Assembly (NCBI GenBank): GCA_963751335.1
Contig: CAVVUB010000008.1
Location: 930,001-994,000 of the forward strand
From: Bog-473 sp963751335
Lineage (GTDB): Bacteria > Actinomycetota > Acidimicrobiia > Acidimicrobiales > RAAP-2
Reading direction: 5' to 3'
DNA: 64,000 nucleotides
How positions within the stretch are numbered: position 1 is the first letter of the stretch; each line of letters begins with the position of its first letter. The position numbers were made by a program, and so were the translations under genes. The notes under the pieces are model-generated. The model had not been told where the DNA came from. It worked only from the letters and a program-made list of their open reading frames with translations, and did not search any database. This document shows, piece by piece, positions 16,842 to 25,495 of this stretch.

Positions 16842-17677
16842 GCGGCACCCCTGGCAGGGGTGGGCTCCGTGACCGGTGGTCGTTCCTCGAGGTGGCGCGG
16901 CCACAGGCGCTTCGCCAGGACCACATTCGTCTCGCCGGCGTAGATGAAGAGCTGCGAGCCTAGGGAGAGCCAGAACACCAGGCCGAGCACGGTGGCGAAG
17001 AGGCCGTAGAGCTCGGTGGCGTGACGGAGGGCGTGACTCACCAGCAGGCCGCCCGCCGCTTCGAGGACGGTCCAGCCGAGCGCCCCGATCAACGCCCCCG
17101 GTAGGAGCTGGCGCCAGCGTGTCCCGGGCGGGGCCAGGATGTGTAAGGCCAGGACATAGGCAGCGAAGTTGACCGCCGCCGCACCGACCAGCGTGTAGGC
17201 CCAGTAGGCCACCGCGTTGTCGTGCACGCCGCCGATGGTCGAGATGCCGGCCAGGATGGCGCTCCCCACCACGGCCACGGCGATGGTTCCCAGGAGCAAC
17301 AGCCCGCGCATCACGCGCGTGACGAGCCCGGCTTCTTTCCGGCGTGGGACTCCCCACATGATTGCGCTCGCGGTCTGGAGGTGGTTGGTCACGCCGAGTG
17401 ATCCCCACAAAAGGCCCACGAAGCTGACCACGAAGGCCAGCGGGGATGGCCGGTGCAGTGCGGAGATGCTCGATGCCAGCTTGTCACCGATCACCGGGAA
17501 CTCGCCGAGGGCGGAGTGAATGATGTGTTGCTCAGCCTGGGGATTGTCGCGCAGCACCAGGCCGACGATGGTGACGAACAGCAGGAGCAACGGGAACACC
17601 GCGAGGAACCCGTAGAAGGTGACGAGGGCGGCGAGCGACCCGCCACGATCGTCCCCATACTTCTTCAGCACTGCCAC
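16814..17677 (-). CDS. YihY/BrkB-family integral membrane protein
   Basis: At least 287 residues with six hydrophobic segments fit the YihY/UPF0761 family, once miscalled RNase BN. Recognisable parts are YGFLAVFPLLLLF, GLLWGSLGVTNHLQTA, and the C-terminal FATVLGLVFWLSLGSQLFIYAGE. The function of the family is unsettled; export of small molecules or a role in envelope stress has been proposed. Homology extends upstream of the GTG at 17677 (WLDDRQRRSALTAIP fits the family N-terminus), yet no ATG, GTG or TTG exists there. A CTG at 17749 overlapping the P450 stop (CTGA) would give about 311 residues. Confidence 0.82.
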   Translation of the reverse strand: MAVLKKYGDDRGGSLAALVTFYGFLAVFPLLLLFVTIVGLVLRDNPQAEQHIIHSALGEFPVIGDKLASSISALHRPSPLAFVVSFVGLLWGSLGVTNHLQTASAIMWGVPRRKEAGLVTRVMRGLLLLGTIAVAVVGSAILAGISTIGGVHDNAVAYWAYTLVGAAAVNFAAYVLALHILAPPGTRWRQLLPGALIGALGWTVLEAAGGLLVSHALRHATELYGLFATVLGLVFWLSLGSQLFIYAGETNVVLAKRLWPRHLEERPPVTEPTPARGAAQTVSPPNS

Positions 17678-17745
17678 CGGGATGGCAGTGAGTGCCGAAC
17701 GGCGTTGCCGGTCGTCGAGCCAGCGGGAGATCCGCCGCCAGAGGT

Positions 17746-19044
17746 TCAGCGTGCGACGGCCGCCGGCGTGAAGGTGCAGTCGAGGTGTTTGATGCCGTTG
17801 ATGAACGGGGACAGCAGACGGTCTGGCTCGCCGGTTGCGGCAATGTCGGGAAGCCGCTCGAAGAGCCGCCGGAACATCACTTCGATCTCCTCCCGGGCCA
17901 GGTGCGCACCCAGGCAGAAGTGAGGACCGGCCGCACCGAACCCGATGTGGGGATTCGGTGAGCGCAGCACGTCGAAGGTGTACGGGTCCTCGAACACCGT
18001 TTCGTCCCGGTTCGCCGAGTTGTAGAACATGATGACCCGGTCGCCGGCCACCATCTCCTGACCTCCTAGGACGGTGTCCTCCGCCACGGTCCGGCGCATC
18101 CAGATCACCGGCGAGGCCCAGCGCACGACCTCGTCCACCGCAGTCGGCGCTACCGTGCCGGGGTCCGCCTGCCACAGGGCTCGTTGTTCCGGATGTTGGG
18201 TCAGTGCCAGCAGTCCATGGCTGATGGCGTTGCGGGTGGTCTCGTTGCCTGCCACCACCAGCAAAATGAAGAACGACGCCACTTCGGCGTCGGTCAGCGC
18301 CTCGCCATCCACATTGGTGTTGACCAGTGCGGAGGTCACATCCTCGGTGGGGTGCTCCTTTCGGTACTGGGCCAGATCATGCATCAACAGATTCAACTGC
18401 TGCGCCGCGTTCATGAAGGCGACCATGGGGTCCTCACCCTCGGCCACGTATTCAGAGTCACCGTTCGAGAGGATGATGTTGGACGCGTTGAAGACCGTGT
18501 CGTAGTCGGTCGGGCCGATACCCATCATGTTGCAGATAATCTCGAGGGGCAGCCGGGCGGCGACTTCGACCGTGAAGTCGCAGCCGCCCTGGGCGGCCAC
18601 TCGATCGATCACGGTGTTGGCCACGTAGTCGATGCGTTCCTCGATGGACTTGATCATGCGCGGGTTGAAGGCCGCCGACACGATCCGGCGCAAACGAGCA
18701 TGGCGCGGGTTGTCCATGTTGATCATGGAGCCGAAGAACTCGTTCATTTCCTCGGGCAGGTCGATCATTGAGGTTGCGCCCTTGCCCGACTGGAAGATCT
18801 CAGGGTGACGGCTCGCCTCAGCCACGTCAGCATGCTTCGTCAAGGCGTAGAAGCCGTTCCCCTTTGACACGAGGTAGGTCAATGCCTCGGCGATCTCCGG
18901 ATCGTCGAAGTGCGCAATCGGCCGTTGGCGGCGCAGTGTCTGGAATGCTCCCTCCCGCTCCTCCCAGGGCCGGGCCCAGAACTCGATGTCGGAGAGATCG
19001 ATGTCGTCGACCGTCAGGACGGCACGTGGTTCCATGTCGTCCAC
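17746..19044 (-). CDS. Cytochrome P450 (CYP124/125/142-like)
   Basis: This complete 432-residue soluble P450 has the I-helix oxygen-binding motif AGNETT (265-270), the K-helix EVVR (305-308) and the heme loop GFGAAGPHFCLGA with Cys377 as thiolate ligand. NMDNPRHARLRRIVSAAF and the overall sequence recall the mycobacterial CYP124/125/142 group, which hydroxylate methyl-branched lipids and sterol side chains; a similar substrate is an inference. It needs a ferredoxin and a reductase; a small ferredoxin is encoded 2.4 kb away. The YihY gene follows with possible overlap, and the C69 peptidase diverges 26 bases away. Confidence 0.93.
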   Translation of the reverse strand: MDDMEPRAVLTVDDIDLSDIEFWARPWEEREGAFQTLRRQRPIAHFDDPEIAEALTYLVSKGNGFYALTKHADVAEASRHPEIFQSGKGATSMIDLPEEMNEFFGSMINMDNPRHARLRRIVSAAFNPRMIKSIEERIDYVANTVIDRVAAQGGCDFTVEVAARLPLEIICNMMGIGPTDYDTVFNASNIILSNGDSEYVAEGEDPMVAFMNAAQQLNLLMHDLAQYRKEHPTEDVTSALVNTNVDGEALTDAEVASFFILLVVAGNETTRNAISHGLLALTQHPEQRALWQADPGTVAPTAVDEVVRWASPVIWMRRTVAEDTVLGGQEMVAGDRVIMFYNSANRDETVFEDPYTFDVLRSPNPHIGFGAAGPHFCLGAHLAREEIEVMFRRLFERLPDIAATGEPDRLLSPFINGIKHLDCTFTPAAVAR

Positions 19045-19070
19045 CCTACCCAGGTCCCTACACTCCGATC

Positions 19071-20282
19071 ATGTGCGACACGCTCTGTGCTCGAGTCCCG
19101 GGCGGCATGACCTTTGCCAAGAATTCGGACCGTCCGCCGGGTGAGGTGCAGATCACTTGGCCGTTCGGGCGGCGCGCCTCGAACGGGTGCTCACTGCGCA
19201 CCCAGTACCTGACCATTGGCGACACAGGTGCGTATGCCGCCCTGCTCTCCTGCCCGACCTGGCTCTGGGGCGCCGAGCACGGGGTGAACGAGTACGGCGT
19301 AGCCATCGGCAACGAGCGGGTGGGTACGACCCACGATTCCGAGCACGCCAAACCGGCCCTGATCGGGATGGACTTGGTCCGACTCGGGTTGGAGCGTTCT
19401 CGCACCGCCGCTGAGGCCGTCGACGTGATGACCGGACTGCTCGAGTCTTGCGGGCAGGGTGGGATCGCGGACGCCGCCAATGGGAAGGCCTACGACTCCT
19501 CCTTTCTGGTGGCCGACCCCGCCGAGGCTTTCGTGCTCGAGACGGCCGGGCGGGACTACGCCGTCGCGCCGGCCCGGGGTGCGACTGCCATTTCGAACCG
19601 ACTGGGCATCGGCACGGAGTGGACGCAAGCTTCACCGGCGCTGGAGCCGGGAGCTTCATTCACCCATTTCCGCGATCCGAATGAGAACACCGCCTTCGCC
19701 GACGTCCGGCTGGCGGCCAGCCGCCGCTTCTTGAACTCCGCACCTCCCGGCGGACTCACGGCAAGGGCCACCGCCGGACATCTGCGCGACCACGGCGCCG
19801 GACCGTGGGGCCTTCCGGGGGAACGGGGTCCGGTACGGCCTCCCCCGTCGCGAGTTGGGGAGGACTTCGCCGGCGTGACGGTCTGCATGCACGTCCGTGA
19901 CGTCAGTGTGACCGCGGCCTCAATGATCGCCGAGCTCCCCGACGCCGTGAATGAAGGTGCACAATTGCGCGTCTACGTGGCTCCCGGGAGTCCGTGCGTC
20001 AGCGTCTACATTCCGACCTTTCCCCGGACCACCAAGGGCCCCCCACCGTTTGTGCCAACGGAGCTCTCGGGCGAGGAGATCTGGCGCGCCGCTGACACGC
20101 TGCGCCAATGGGTCGAGTCGGACCCCGATGCCCTGGTATCGGTTCGAGCCGCGCTCCAACCGGTGGAGGATGAGATCTGGTTCGAGTCCGACGAGGTACT
20201 CGAGCACCCCGGCCGCTGGGCTTCGGTCGCCGGCTCGTGGGGTCTCCGCACCCTGGAGGCGCTCACTTCCTGTATCCCCTAA
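19071..20282 (+). CDS. C69-family peptidase / secernin-like Ntn-hydrolase
   Basis: The 403-residue protein begins MCDTLCARVPGGMTFAKNSDRP. Removal of Met would expose Cys2 as the N-terminal nucleophile, the hallmark of family C69 dipeptidases and secernins. Further family signs are WGAEHGVNEYGVAIGNE and DPAEAFVLETAGRDYA. It has no signal peptide and should be cytosolic. Activity would be on dipeptides or acyl-amino acids; the natural substrate is unknown. The gene diverges from the P450 gene with only 26 bases between the start codons, so both promoters must overlap or lie inside the neighbouring gene. Confidence 0.87.
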   Translation: MCDTLCARVPGGMTFAKNSDRPPGEVQITWPFGRRASNGCSLRTQYLTIGDTGAYAALLSCPTWLWGAEHGVNEYGVAIGNERVGTTHDSEHAKPALIGMDLVRLGLERSRTAAEAVDVMTGLLESCGQGGIADAANGKAYDSSFLVADPAEAFVLETAGRDYAVAPARGATAISNRLGIGTEWTQASPALEPGASFTHFRDPNENTAFADVRLAASRRFLNSAPPGGLTARATAGHLRDHGAGPWGLPGERGPVRPPPSRVGEDFAGVTVCMHVRDVSVTAASMIAELPDAVNEGAQLRVYVAPGSPCVSVYIPTFPRTTKGPPPFVPTELSGEEIWRAADTLRQWVESDPDALVSVRAALQPVEDEIWFESDEVLEHPGRWASVAGSWGLRTLEALTSCIP

Positions 20283-20347
20283 ACGGGTCAACGGCGACAG
20301 TACGCTGCGAAAACGTAGAGCACTCCTACTCGCCTAAGGGGATGACC

Positions 20348-20947
20348 ATGACTTACTCGCTCACGACAGACGACATCACCGTCGGTGACGCCGTGACCAC
20401 CCAGCTCGAGAAGATGTGGGGCTGGTACCTGGCGGGCGGAATCATCTCGGTGATCTTCGGGTTCTTCGTCATCAGCTGGCGCCATGCCACGGTGTACGCG
20501 GCTATCTATTTCGCCAGTGGGTTCTTCATCGTGGGAGGGCTTTTCGAGATCATCGGATCGGTGCGCATGGCACGTCAACGCTGGATGCACCTCGTCTTCG
20601 GGGTGTTCTGGCTGGGCGCCGGCATCGTCGGTTTCGTCTGGCCGCACATCACGATTTTCGTGATCGCCGTGCTGATCGGGTGGTCGTTCCTGGTGCTCGG
20701 GATCTTCGACATCGTTTCGTCCCTCTCGCACCACCACCTGCCCTATTGGTGGCTCTATCTCATCCGCGGCGTCGTCGCCATGGCGCTGGGTTTCCTGTGC
20801 ATCCGCCACCCGGGCGGGACCTTGACCACCGTGATCGTCATGGTGGGCATCCTTGCCATCCTCTTCGGCGTCGTCGAGATCGTGGGCGCTTTCTCGGCTC
20901 GCCACGCCACGAAGTACTGGGACAATTACAAGAAGGAGCTGACCTGA
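20348..20947 (+). CDS. HdeD-family membrane protein (DUF308)
   Basis: This 199-residue protein has six transmembrane segments in three similar pairs, as in the acid-resistance membrane protein HdeD of E. coli; LAGGIISVIFGFFVI and IRGVVAMALGFLCI start two of the repeats. Actinobacterial homologues are common and uncharacterised. ATG at 20348 is chosen since AAGGGG lies six bases before it; an ATG two codons upstream touches that site. FAH-type hydrolase follows after 18 bases on the same strand. Confidence 0.85.
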   Translation: MTYSLTTDDITVGDAVTTQLEKMWGWYLAGGIISVIFGFFVISWRHATVYAAIYFASGFFIVGGLFEIIGSVRMARQRWMHLVFGVFWLGAGIVGFVWPHITIFVIAVLIGWSFLVLGIFDIVSSLSHHHLPYWWLYLIRGVVAMALGFLCIRHPGGTLTTVIVMVGILAILFGVVEIVGAFSARHATKYWDNYKKELT

Positions 20948-20965
20948 GCGCCGACTCGAGAAGCG

Positions 20966-21850
20966 ATGCGTCTTGCCAGCTTCTCTGCCGCCGACGGTGT
21001 GGTGCGCCCCGGGCTCGTCCTCGGTGACGAAATCGTCGACCTGAGCGACCCGATGACGGGTCTTCCCGAGACCATGAAGGCAGTGCTGGCCCTGGGGCCT
21101 GCGGCGCGGCCCGCGTTGGACGCGGCACCGCGAACGAGTGCGAGGCGCCACCGCGTTGACGAGGTGCGCCGGCATGCGCCAGTGCCTGATCCACCCACCA
21201 TCCTCGGGATCGGCATGAACTACCACGCCCACATCGCCGAGTTGGGGCGCGAGCGGCCGGAGTGGCAGTACTGGTTCAACAAGCAGCGAACGGCCATCGC
21301 CGGCCCGGGTGATCCGATCGTGCTGCCCGCTGTCTCGGACATGGTCGACTACGAGGGGGAGCTCGCCATGGTGATCGGTCGGCGTTGCCAGAACGTGCCG
21401 GCCGCACGAGCGTTCGAGGTGGTCGCCGGTTTCACCATCGTCAACGACGTGAGTGCGCGAGATTGGCAGTGGCGGACCCCGACCTTCACGATGGGCAAGT
21501 CCTTCGATACCCATGCGCCCTGTGGGCCCGAGTTGGTCACGTCGGACGAGCTGGGTGACCCCGGTGATCTCGCCCTCCGTACCTGGGTCAACGATGAGTT
21601 ACGCCAGGATTCGAGGACGTCGGACCTCATCTTCGGACTGCGCGAGATGGTCGAGTACCTGACGACAGCCTTCCCGCTTGAGCCGGGGACCATCATCGCC
21701 ACGGGCACCCCGGCCGGGGTGGGCGCAGGCTTCGATCCACCCCGGTTCCTCCGGGACGGCGACCTCGTCCGCATCGCCATCGAGGGCATCGGCGAACTGT
21801 GCAATCCCGTCGTCCAGGGTGAGACCCGGGAGCCAGTTGGGCTGAATTGA
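20966..21850 (+). CDS. Fumarylacetoacetate hydrolase family protein
   Basis: The 294-residue protein has the FAH C-terminal fold: ILGIGMNYHAHIAE, then the metal-site Glu residues in DYEGELAMVIG, the NDVSARDWQ and GKSFDTHAPCGP loops, and ATGTPAGVG. The family cleaves or decarboxylates 2-oxo acids in aromatic catabolism (hydroxyheptadienedioate isomerase, acylpyruvase) and needs Mg2+ or Ca2+. The N-terminal ~70 residues form the usual small FAHD domain. No aromatic pathway genes adjoin it, so the substrate cannot be assigned. Confidence 0.9.
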   Translation: MRLASFSAADGVVRPGLVLGDEIVDLSDPMTGLPETMKAVLALGPAARPALDAAPRTSARRHRVDEVRRHAPVPDPPTILGIGMNYHAHIAELGRERPEWQYWFNKQRTAIAGPGDPIVLPAVSDMVDYEGELAMVIGRRCQNVPAARAFEVVAGFTIVNDVSARDWQWRTPTFTMGKSFDTHAPCGPELVTSDELGDPGDLALRTWVNDELRQDSRTSDLIFGLREMVEYLTTAFPLEPGTIIATGTPAGVGAGFDPPRFLRDGDLVRIAIEGIGELCNPVVQGETREPVGLN

Positions 21851-21917
21851 TCGCCCTCGGCCGTCCATGTGGCGCCCTGAGGGTCACGTCGGGCGCTCAG
21901 CACGGCAGAATGTGTGG

Positions 21918-22253
21918 GTGGTAGACATCGCATCGGAACTGAGTGACGCCGACCGGGCGGAGCGCTTGACCAAGTTGCAGGGGATCATGGATCTCATGCG
22001 CCCTGCCGTCCAGGCCGACGGCGGCGACCTGGTCCTGGTCCGGGCCGATGTCGTGACCGGGGTGGTAGAGGTGGAGCTCCAGGGTGCCTGCAGCTCGTGT
22101 GCCGTGAGTTCGGCCACGCTGTCCGGCGGCGTCGAGCGAATCCTCAAGGAGCGGTTGCCATGGGTAACCGAGGTCGTCGGCGGCGTCGACGACTCACTCA
22201 GCTTCGACGAGAGTTCTGCTCTGGGCGCCGGCGGCTACGTCCCCAGCCTCTAG
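21918..22253 (+). CDS. NifU C-terminal domain protein (Fe-S cluster scaffold)
   Basis: This roughly 111-residue protein consists of the NifU C-terminal (Nfu) domain: IMDLMRPAVQADGGDLVLV, then GACSSCAVSSATL with the CxxC pair that holds a [4Fe-4S] cluster between two subunits, and VERILKERLPWV. Nfu proteins carry assembled clusters to apoproteins. It has no N-terminal IscU domain, so it is a carrier rather than a primary scaffold. The start is not certain: GTG at 21918, GTG at 21912 and ATG at 21867 are all in frame, and none has a good ribosome binding site. Confidence 0.87.
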   Translation: MVDIASELSDADRAERLTKLQGIMDLMRPAVQADGGDLVLVRADVVTGVVEVELQGACSSCAVSSATLSGGVERILKERLPWVTEVVGGVDDSLSFDESSALGAGGYVPSL

Positions 22254-22518
22254 CCACGCCCCACCCTGCCGACCGCCACGGTGAGGGATTGACTCCGCCT
22301 GCGCATTGCCGTCATCCCTGACCGACGGCTGCGCCAGGACATGCTCAACGCGCTGTCGCCGGCCCGCGCCTCTCCCCTGGGTTCCCCCCGCCGGCTCGGA
22401 CCGCCCGCAGCGCAATGGCCCGCCGATGTCCGCGATGGGGACCAGGAGCACTCCACCAGGCTTACGGATCTGCCCGATGTCCCAGGTTCAACACCGTCCG
22501 ATCCGGGAATGCAGAGGG

Positions 22519-23751
22519 TCAGGCCGGTTTTGGCTCCTTGGGTAGCCCGAGGGCGCGTTCGCCCACGATGTTGCGCTGAATCTCGGCGGCACCACCCCAT
22601 ATCGATTCTGAGCGCGAGAAGAAAAAGAGCGACTGCAGGTTGTTCACGGGGTAGTTGGCCTTCGCCCGCCGCGCGCCCGGCAACACCGTGTCCGCCCCGT
22701 CGTCGCCCATCAGGATCTGTCCCTCTGGGCCGTAGATGTCCATGGCCAACATCAACGTCGCCTGGTGCGCCTCGGACCAGAACATCTTGTTGCATGCCCC
22801 GAGCTTGGCCGTGGTGTGGGTGCCGTTGAGCGCGTCAGTCAGGGTCCTGAAACCGTTGATCTGCATGATCTTTATGTTCGACCAGGATTTGGCCAGGCGC
22901 TGACGGATGAGTGGGTCGCCTGTGCGACCTTTCTGGCGCGCCACCTCGAGGATCTGGTCGAACTCCTTTTGGAATCGCCGGTGACCCGTCGTGGCGGAAG
23001 TGCCGCGTTCGAAACCCAAGGTGGTCATGGCGACCTTCCACCCGTTGTTGACCCCCCCCACCACGTTGTCCCTCGGGCAGCGCACGTTGGTGAAGAAGAC
23101 CTCGTTGAACTCTGCCGACCCGTCGATCTGCTCGATGGGTCGCACCTCGACTCCGGGTTGCTTCATGGGAACGAGGAGATACGAGATGCCGGCGTGCTTG
23201 GGCACATCGGGATCCGTCCGGGCCAGCAAGAAGATGTAGTCGGCGTACTGCGCCTGGGTGGTCCAGACCTTTTGTCCGTTGATGACCCACTCGTCGCCGT
23301 CCAGCTCGGCGCGGGTCTTGAGGCCGGCCAGGTCGGAACCGGCGTCGGGCTCGCTGAAGCCCTGGCACCAGGCGATCTCCCCCTTGAGGATGCCTGGAAT
23401 GAACTGCCGTTTCTGGGCCTCGGTGCCCCACTGGAGAATTGTCGGCCCGACGAGAGTGTCTCCGAAGAAGTCTCCCCGGAGAGGTGCTCCCACCCGGGCG
23501 AATTCCTCGTTCAGCACGACTTGCTGGAGCAGTGACAGGCCCTTGCCCCCGTACTCCGTGGGCCAACTGGCACAGATCCAACCCCCACCGAACAGCTTGG
23601 CCGTCCACTCGTCGTTGAACTTCGTACGCTCCTCGGGAGTCATCGCGAAGTCCTCTTTGCCCCATCCCTCGGGGAGATTGCCCCTGAGCCAGCCGGCGAT
23701 CTCCGCGCGGAACTCCTCTGCTTCGGGGGGGTAGGCGAGGTCCATGGCCAT
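22519..23751 (-). CDS. Acyl-CoA dehydrogenase (FadE type)
   Basis: The complete 410-residue flavoprotein has all parts of the family: the N-terminal helical domain, the FAD-binding CQGFSEPDAGSDLAGLKT and WTTQAQYADYIFLLARTD strands, and the C-terminal helical domain ending in GGAAEIQRNIVGERALGLP. It introduces the alpha-beta double bond in acyl-CoA thioesters. The tone of the sequence is that of actinobacterial FadE proteins of lipid and sterol catabolism. Several of these form heterodimers, but no second FadE gene lies beside it. It converges on the NifU-like gene with about 265 bases between. Confidence 0.92.
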   Translation of the reverse strand: MAMDLAYPPEAEEFRAEIAGWLRGNLPEGWGKEDFAMTPEERTKFNDEWTAKLFGGGWICASWPTEYGGKGLSLLQQVVLNEEFARVGAPLRGDFFGDTLVGPTILQWGTEAQKRQFIPGILKGEIAWCQGFSEPDAGSDLAGLKTRAELDGDEWVINGQKVWTTQAQYADYIFLLARTDPDVPKHAGISYLLVPMKQPGVEVRPIEQIDGSAEFNEVFFTNVRCPRDNVVGGVNNGWKVAMTTLGFERGTSATTGHRRFQKEFDQILEVARQKGRTGDPLIRQRLAKSWSNIKIMQINGFRTLTDALNGTHTTAKLGACNKMFWSEAHQATLMLAMDIYGPEGQILMGDDGADTVLPGARRAKANYPVNNLQSLFFFSRSESIWGGAAEIQRNIVGERALGLPKEPKPA

Positions 23752-24091
23752 GACGGTACCCGCCTGTGTGACCGACGCGAAACTGCTTCGGCCAGAAGAG
23801 CGGGGCAGGCACCCAGATAAGCTGTACGGTCGAATCTAGGGATGCACCATCCCTGACAAAGGGTCGAGGAGAAGGAGGTGTGGCCGTGTCGAGAGGCGAA
23901 CCCCCAAGTAGCTCCGCCGGCGCGTGCTCCGCTCCGTGCATCGGCTGATTTTCGCCAAGAGCTCGCGGTGAGCCCCGAAAGGCACCCGCACGGACGCAGG
24001 CTCCGGTAATTGAAGCCCGGCGGGCCGCAGGCCCGCCGGTGGCCCGAAACCGACTCTGTCCCATAGTGGGCGTCACGCAGGAGGGAGCTCC
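23752..24091 (+). promoter_or_regulatory. Long structured leader of the MgtE_N/NRAMP operon
   Basis: These 340 bases precede the transporter operon and hold no gene. They contain a strong hairpin (CCGGCGGGCC at 24017-24026 pairing with GGCCCGCCGG at 24030-24039, loop of three) and a longer-range pairing TCCGTGC (23933-23939) with GCACGGA (23988-23994) enclosing smaller stems such as GCTC/GAGC. The Shine-Dalgarno GGAGGGAG lies at the end. Length and structure suggest a metal-responsive 5' leader. I compared it by eye with the M-box, yybP-ykoY and cobalamin classes and see none of their invariant parts. Confidence 0.4.
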
Positions 24092-25495
24092 ATGGCAACG
24101 CCACCACCGACGAGCGCACCGGCCCGCTCTGGCATCTTCAATGGCCGGCCCCGTGGCCCGGACCGCGGGCCGGGCCAACGGCGCCGCCGCACGCGGCGCA
24201 TCCTCGCCTCGGAGGGCGTGTTCGATTCCATCGTGTCACTGGCCGGCATTCTCGGTCGTCCGGTGCGTAACCAGCGGGGTCAGGAGATCGGACGCCTCGA
24301 AGACGTCGTGGCCCGTTGGGCGGATGGGCAGGTCTACCCGCCCGTCAGTGGCCTGGTTATCAAGGTCGGGCGCCGCGAAGCCTTCGTTCCCGCCTCGTCG
24401 ATCGACCGGATCGGCCACGCGGAGGTGTTGTTGCGCTCGAGCCGGCTCGACCTACGCGACGTCGTGCGCCGGCCCAACGAAGTGCTCCTCGCCAAAGATG
24501 TGCTGGACCACCAGCTCGTCGATGTGGAGGGTGTCCAGGTCATTCGGGCTGCCGACCTGTACCTGGCCGAGGCCATCGGCCGCATCCGCTTGGTGGGTGC
24601 GGACGTGTCGAATGCCACACTCCTTCGCCGTCTCGGGCCGCGCCGCTGGCGCCCTCGTCCCACGCCTGACCGCGTGATCGACTGGGCGGCCATCCAGACC
24701 TTCGCTGAGTCGACCGGTGAGGCGCAAGCCGCGACTCAGGTGCGTCTCAAGACAACGAACGAGGGGCTCCAGCGCCTGCGCCCGGCTGAACTGGCTGACC
24801 TTCTCGAAGACCTGCGTCGTGACGAGCGGCGCGAGCTGCTGTCAGCGCTCGACCCGGACGAGGCGGCTGACGCGCTCGAGGAGATGGAGCCAGAGGATCT
24901 CGAGCAGTTGTTGCGCGAGACGGATCCGGCCGATGCCGCCCGCTTGGTCGCCGCCATGGAGCCGGACGAAGCTGCTGACGCCCTCCGCCATCTGCCCCTG
25001 GCTCTCCGGGCCGAGGTGCTTGGCCACATCCCCCAGTCGACGGCCCTCGCCCTGCGCGAACTGCTCGGGTACGAAGAGGACGAGGCCGGCGGAATCATGA
25101 CGACGGCCCTGGTCACGGCCCATTCGGGCGACAAGGTGAAGAAGGTCGTCGACCGGCTCTCCGAGGCGCGAAACCACGGGGTCGACCTCGACGCCGTGGC
25201 CGTGGTCGACAGCGACGGGCGTCTGATCGGCGACGTCGCCGTGCTTGACATCCTGCTGGCTCTGCGAGACGACAAGGACACCCGGATGTCGGCACTGCTC
25301 CAGGAGGAGGATGTGCTCGTCCACGCCAAAACGCCTACCAAAGAGGTCGCACACCGTTTGATCGAGGCCCGACGCCACAGTCTCGTCGTCGTGGATGATG
25401 CCGGGTGCCCGATCGGGCGGATCATGGTGGACGACGTGCTGGACGTCCTGGTCCCGACCAAGGGCAGATTCCACTTCCCGCGCCTGCTCTCGTGA
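24092..25495 (+). CDS. MgtE N-domain + CBS regulatory protein lacking a channel domain
   Basis: The 467-residue protein begins with PRC-barrel-like segments (GILGRPVRNQRGQEIGRLEDV and a second copy near VDVEGVQVIRAADLYL), followed by the MgtE N-terminal superhelix (LRPAELADLLEDL, LDPDEAADALEEM, MEPDEAADALRHL; about 225-330) and two CBS domains (about 345-460). It stops there: the five-helix Mg2+ channel of MgtE is missing. In MgtE these parts sense cytosolic Mg2+ and close the pore. The next gene, overlapping by four bases, encodes an NRAMP-like transporter, so this protein is probably its separate regulatory subunit. Ribosome binding site GGAGGGAG precedes the ATG. Confidence 0.9.
   Translation: MATPPPTSAPARSGIFNGRPRGPDRGPGQRRRRTRRILASEGVFDSIVSLAGILGRPVRNQRGQEIGRLEDVVARWADGQVYPPVSGLVIKVGRREAFVPASSIDRIGHAEVLLRSSRLDLRDVVRRPNEVLLAKDVLDHQLVDVEGVQVIRAADLYLAEAIGRIRLVGADVSNATLLRRLGPRRWRPRPTPDRVIDWAAIQTFAESTGEAQAATQVRLKTTNEGLQRLRPAELADLLEDLRRDERRELLSALDPDEAADALEEMEPEDLEQLLRETDPADAARLVAAMEPDEAADALRHLPLALRAEVLGHIPQSTALALRELLGYEEDEAGGIMTTALVTAHSGDKVKKVVDRLSEARNHGVDLDAVAVVDSDGRLIGDVAVLDILLALRDDKDTRMSALLQEEDVLVHAKTPTKEVAHRLIEARRHSLVVVDDAGCPIGRIMVDDVLDVLVPTKGRFHFPRLLS

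Noticed and set aside
23752..24091. M-box, yybP-ykoY or cobalamin riboswitch
   Set aside because: I could not find the invariant sequence blocks of these classes; the leader is reported only as structured and unclassified.
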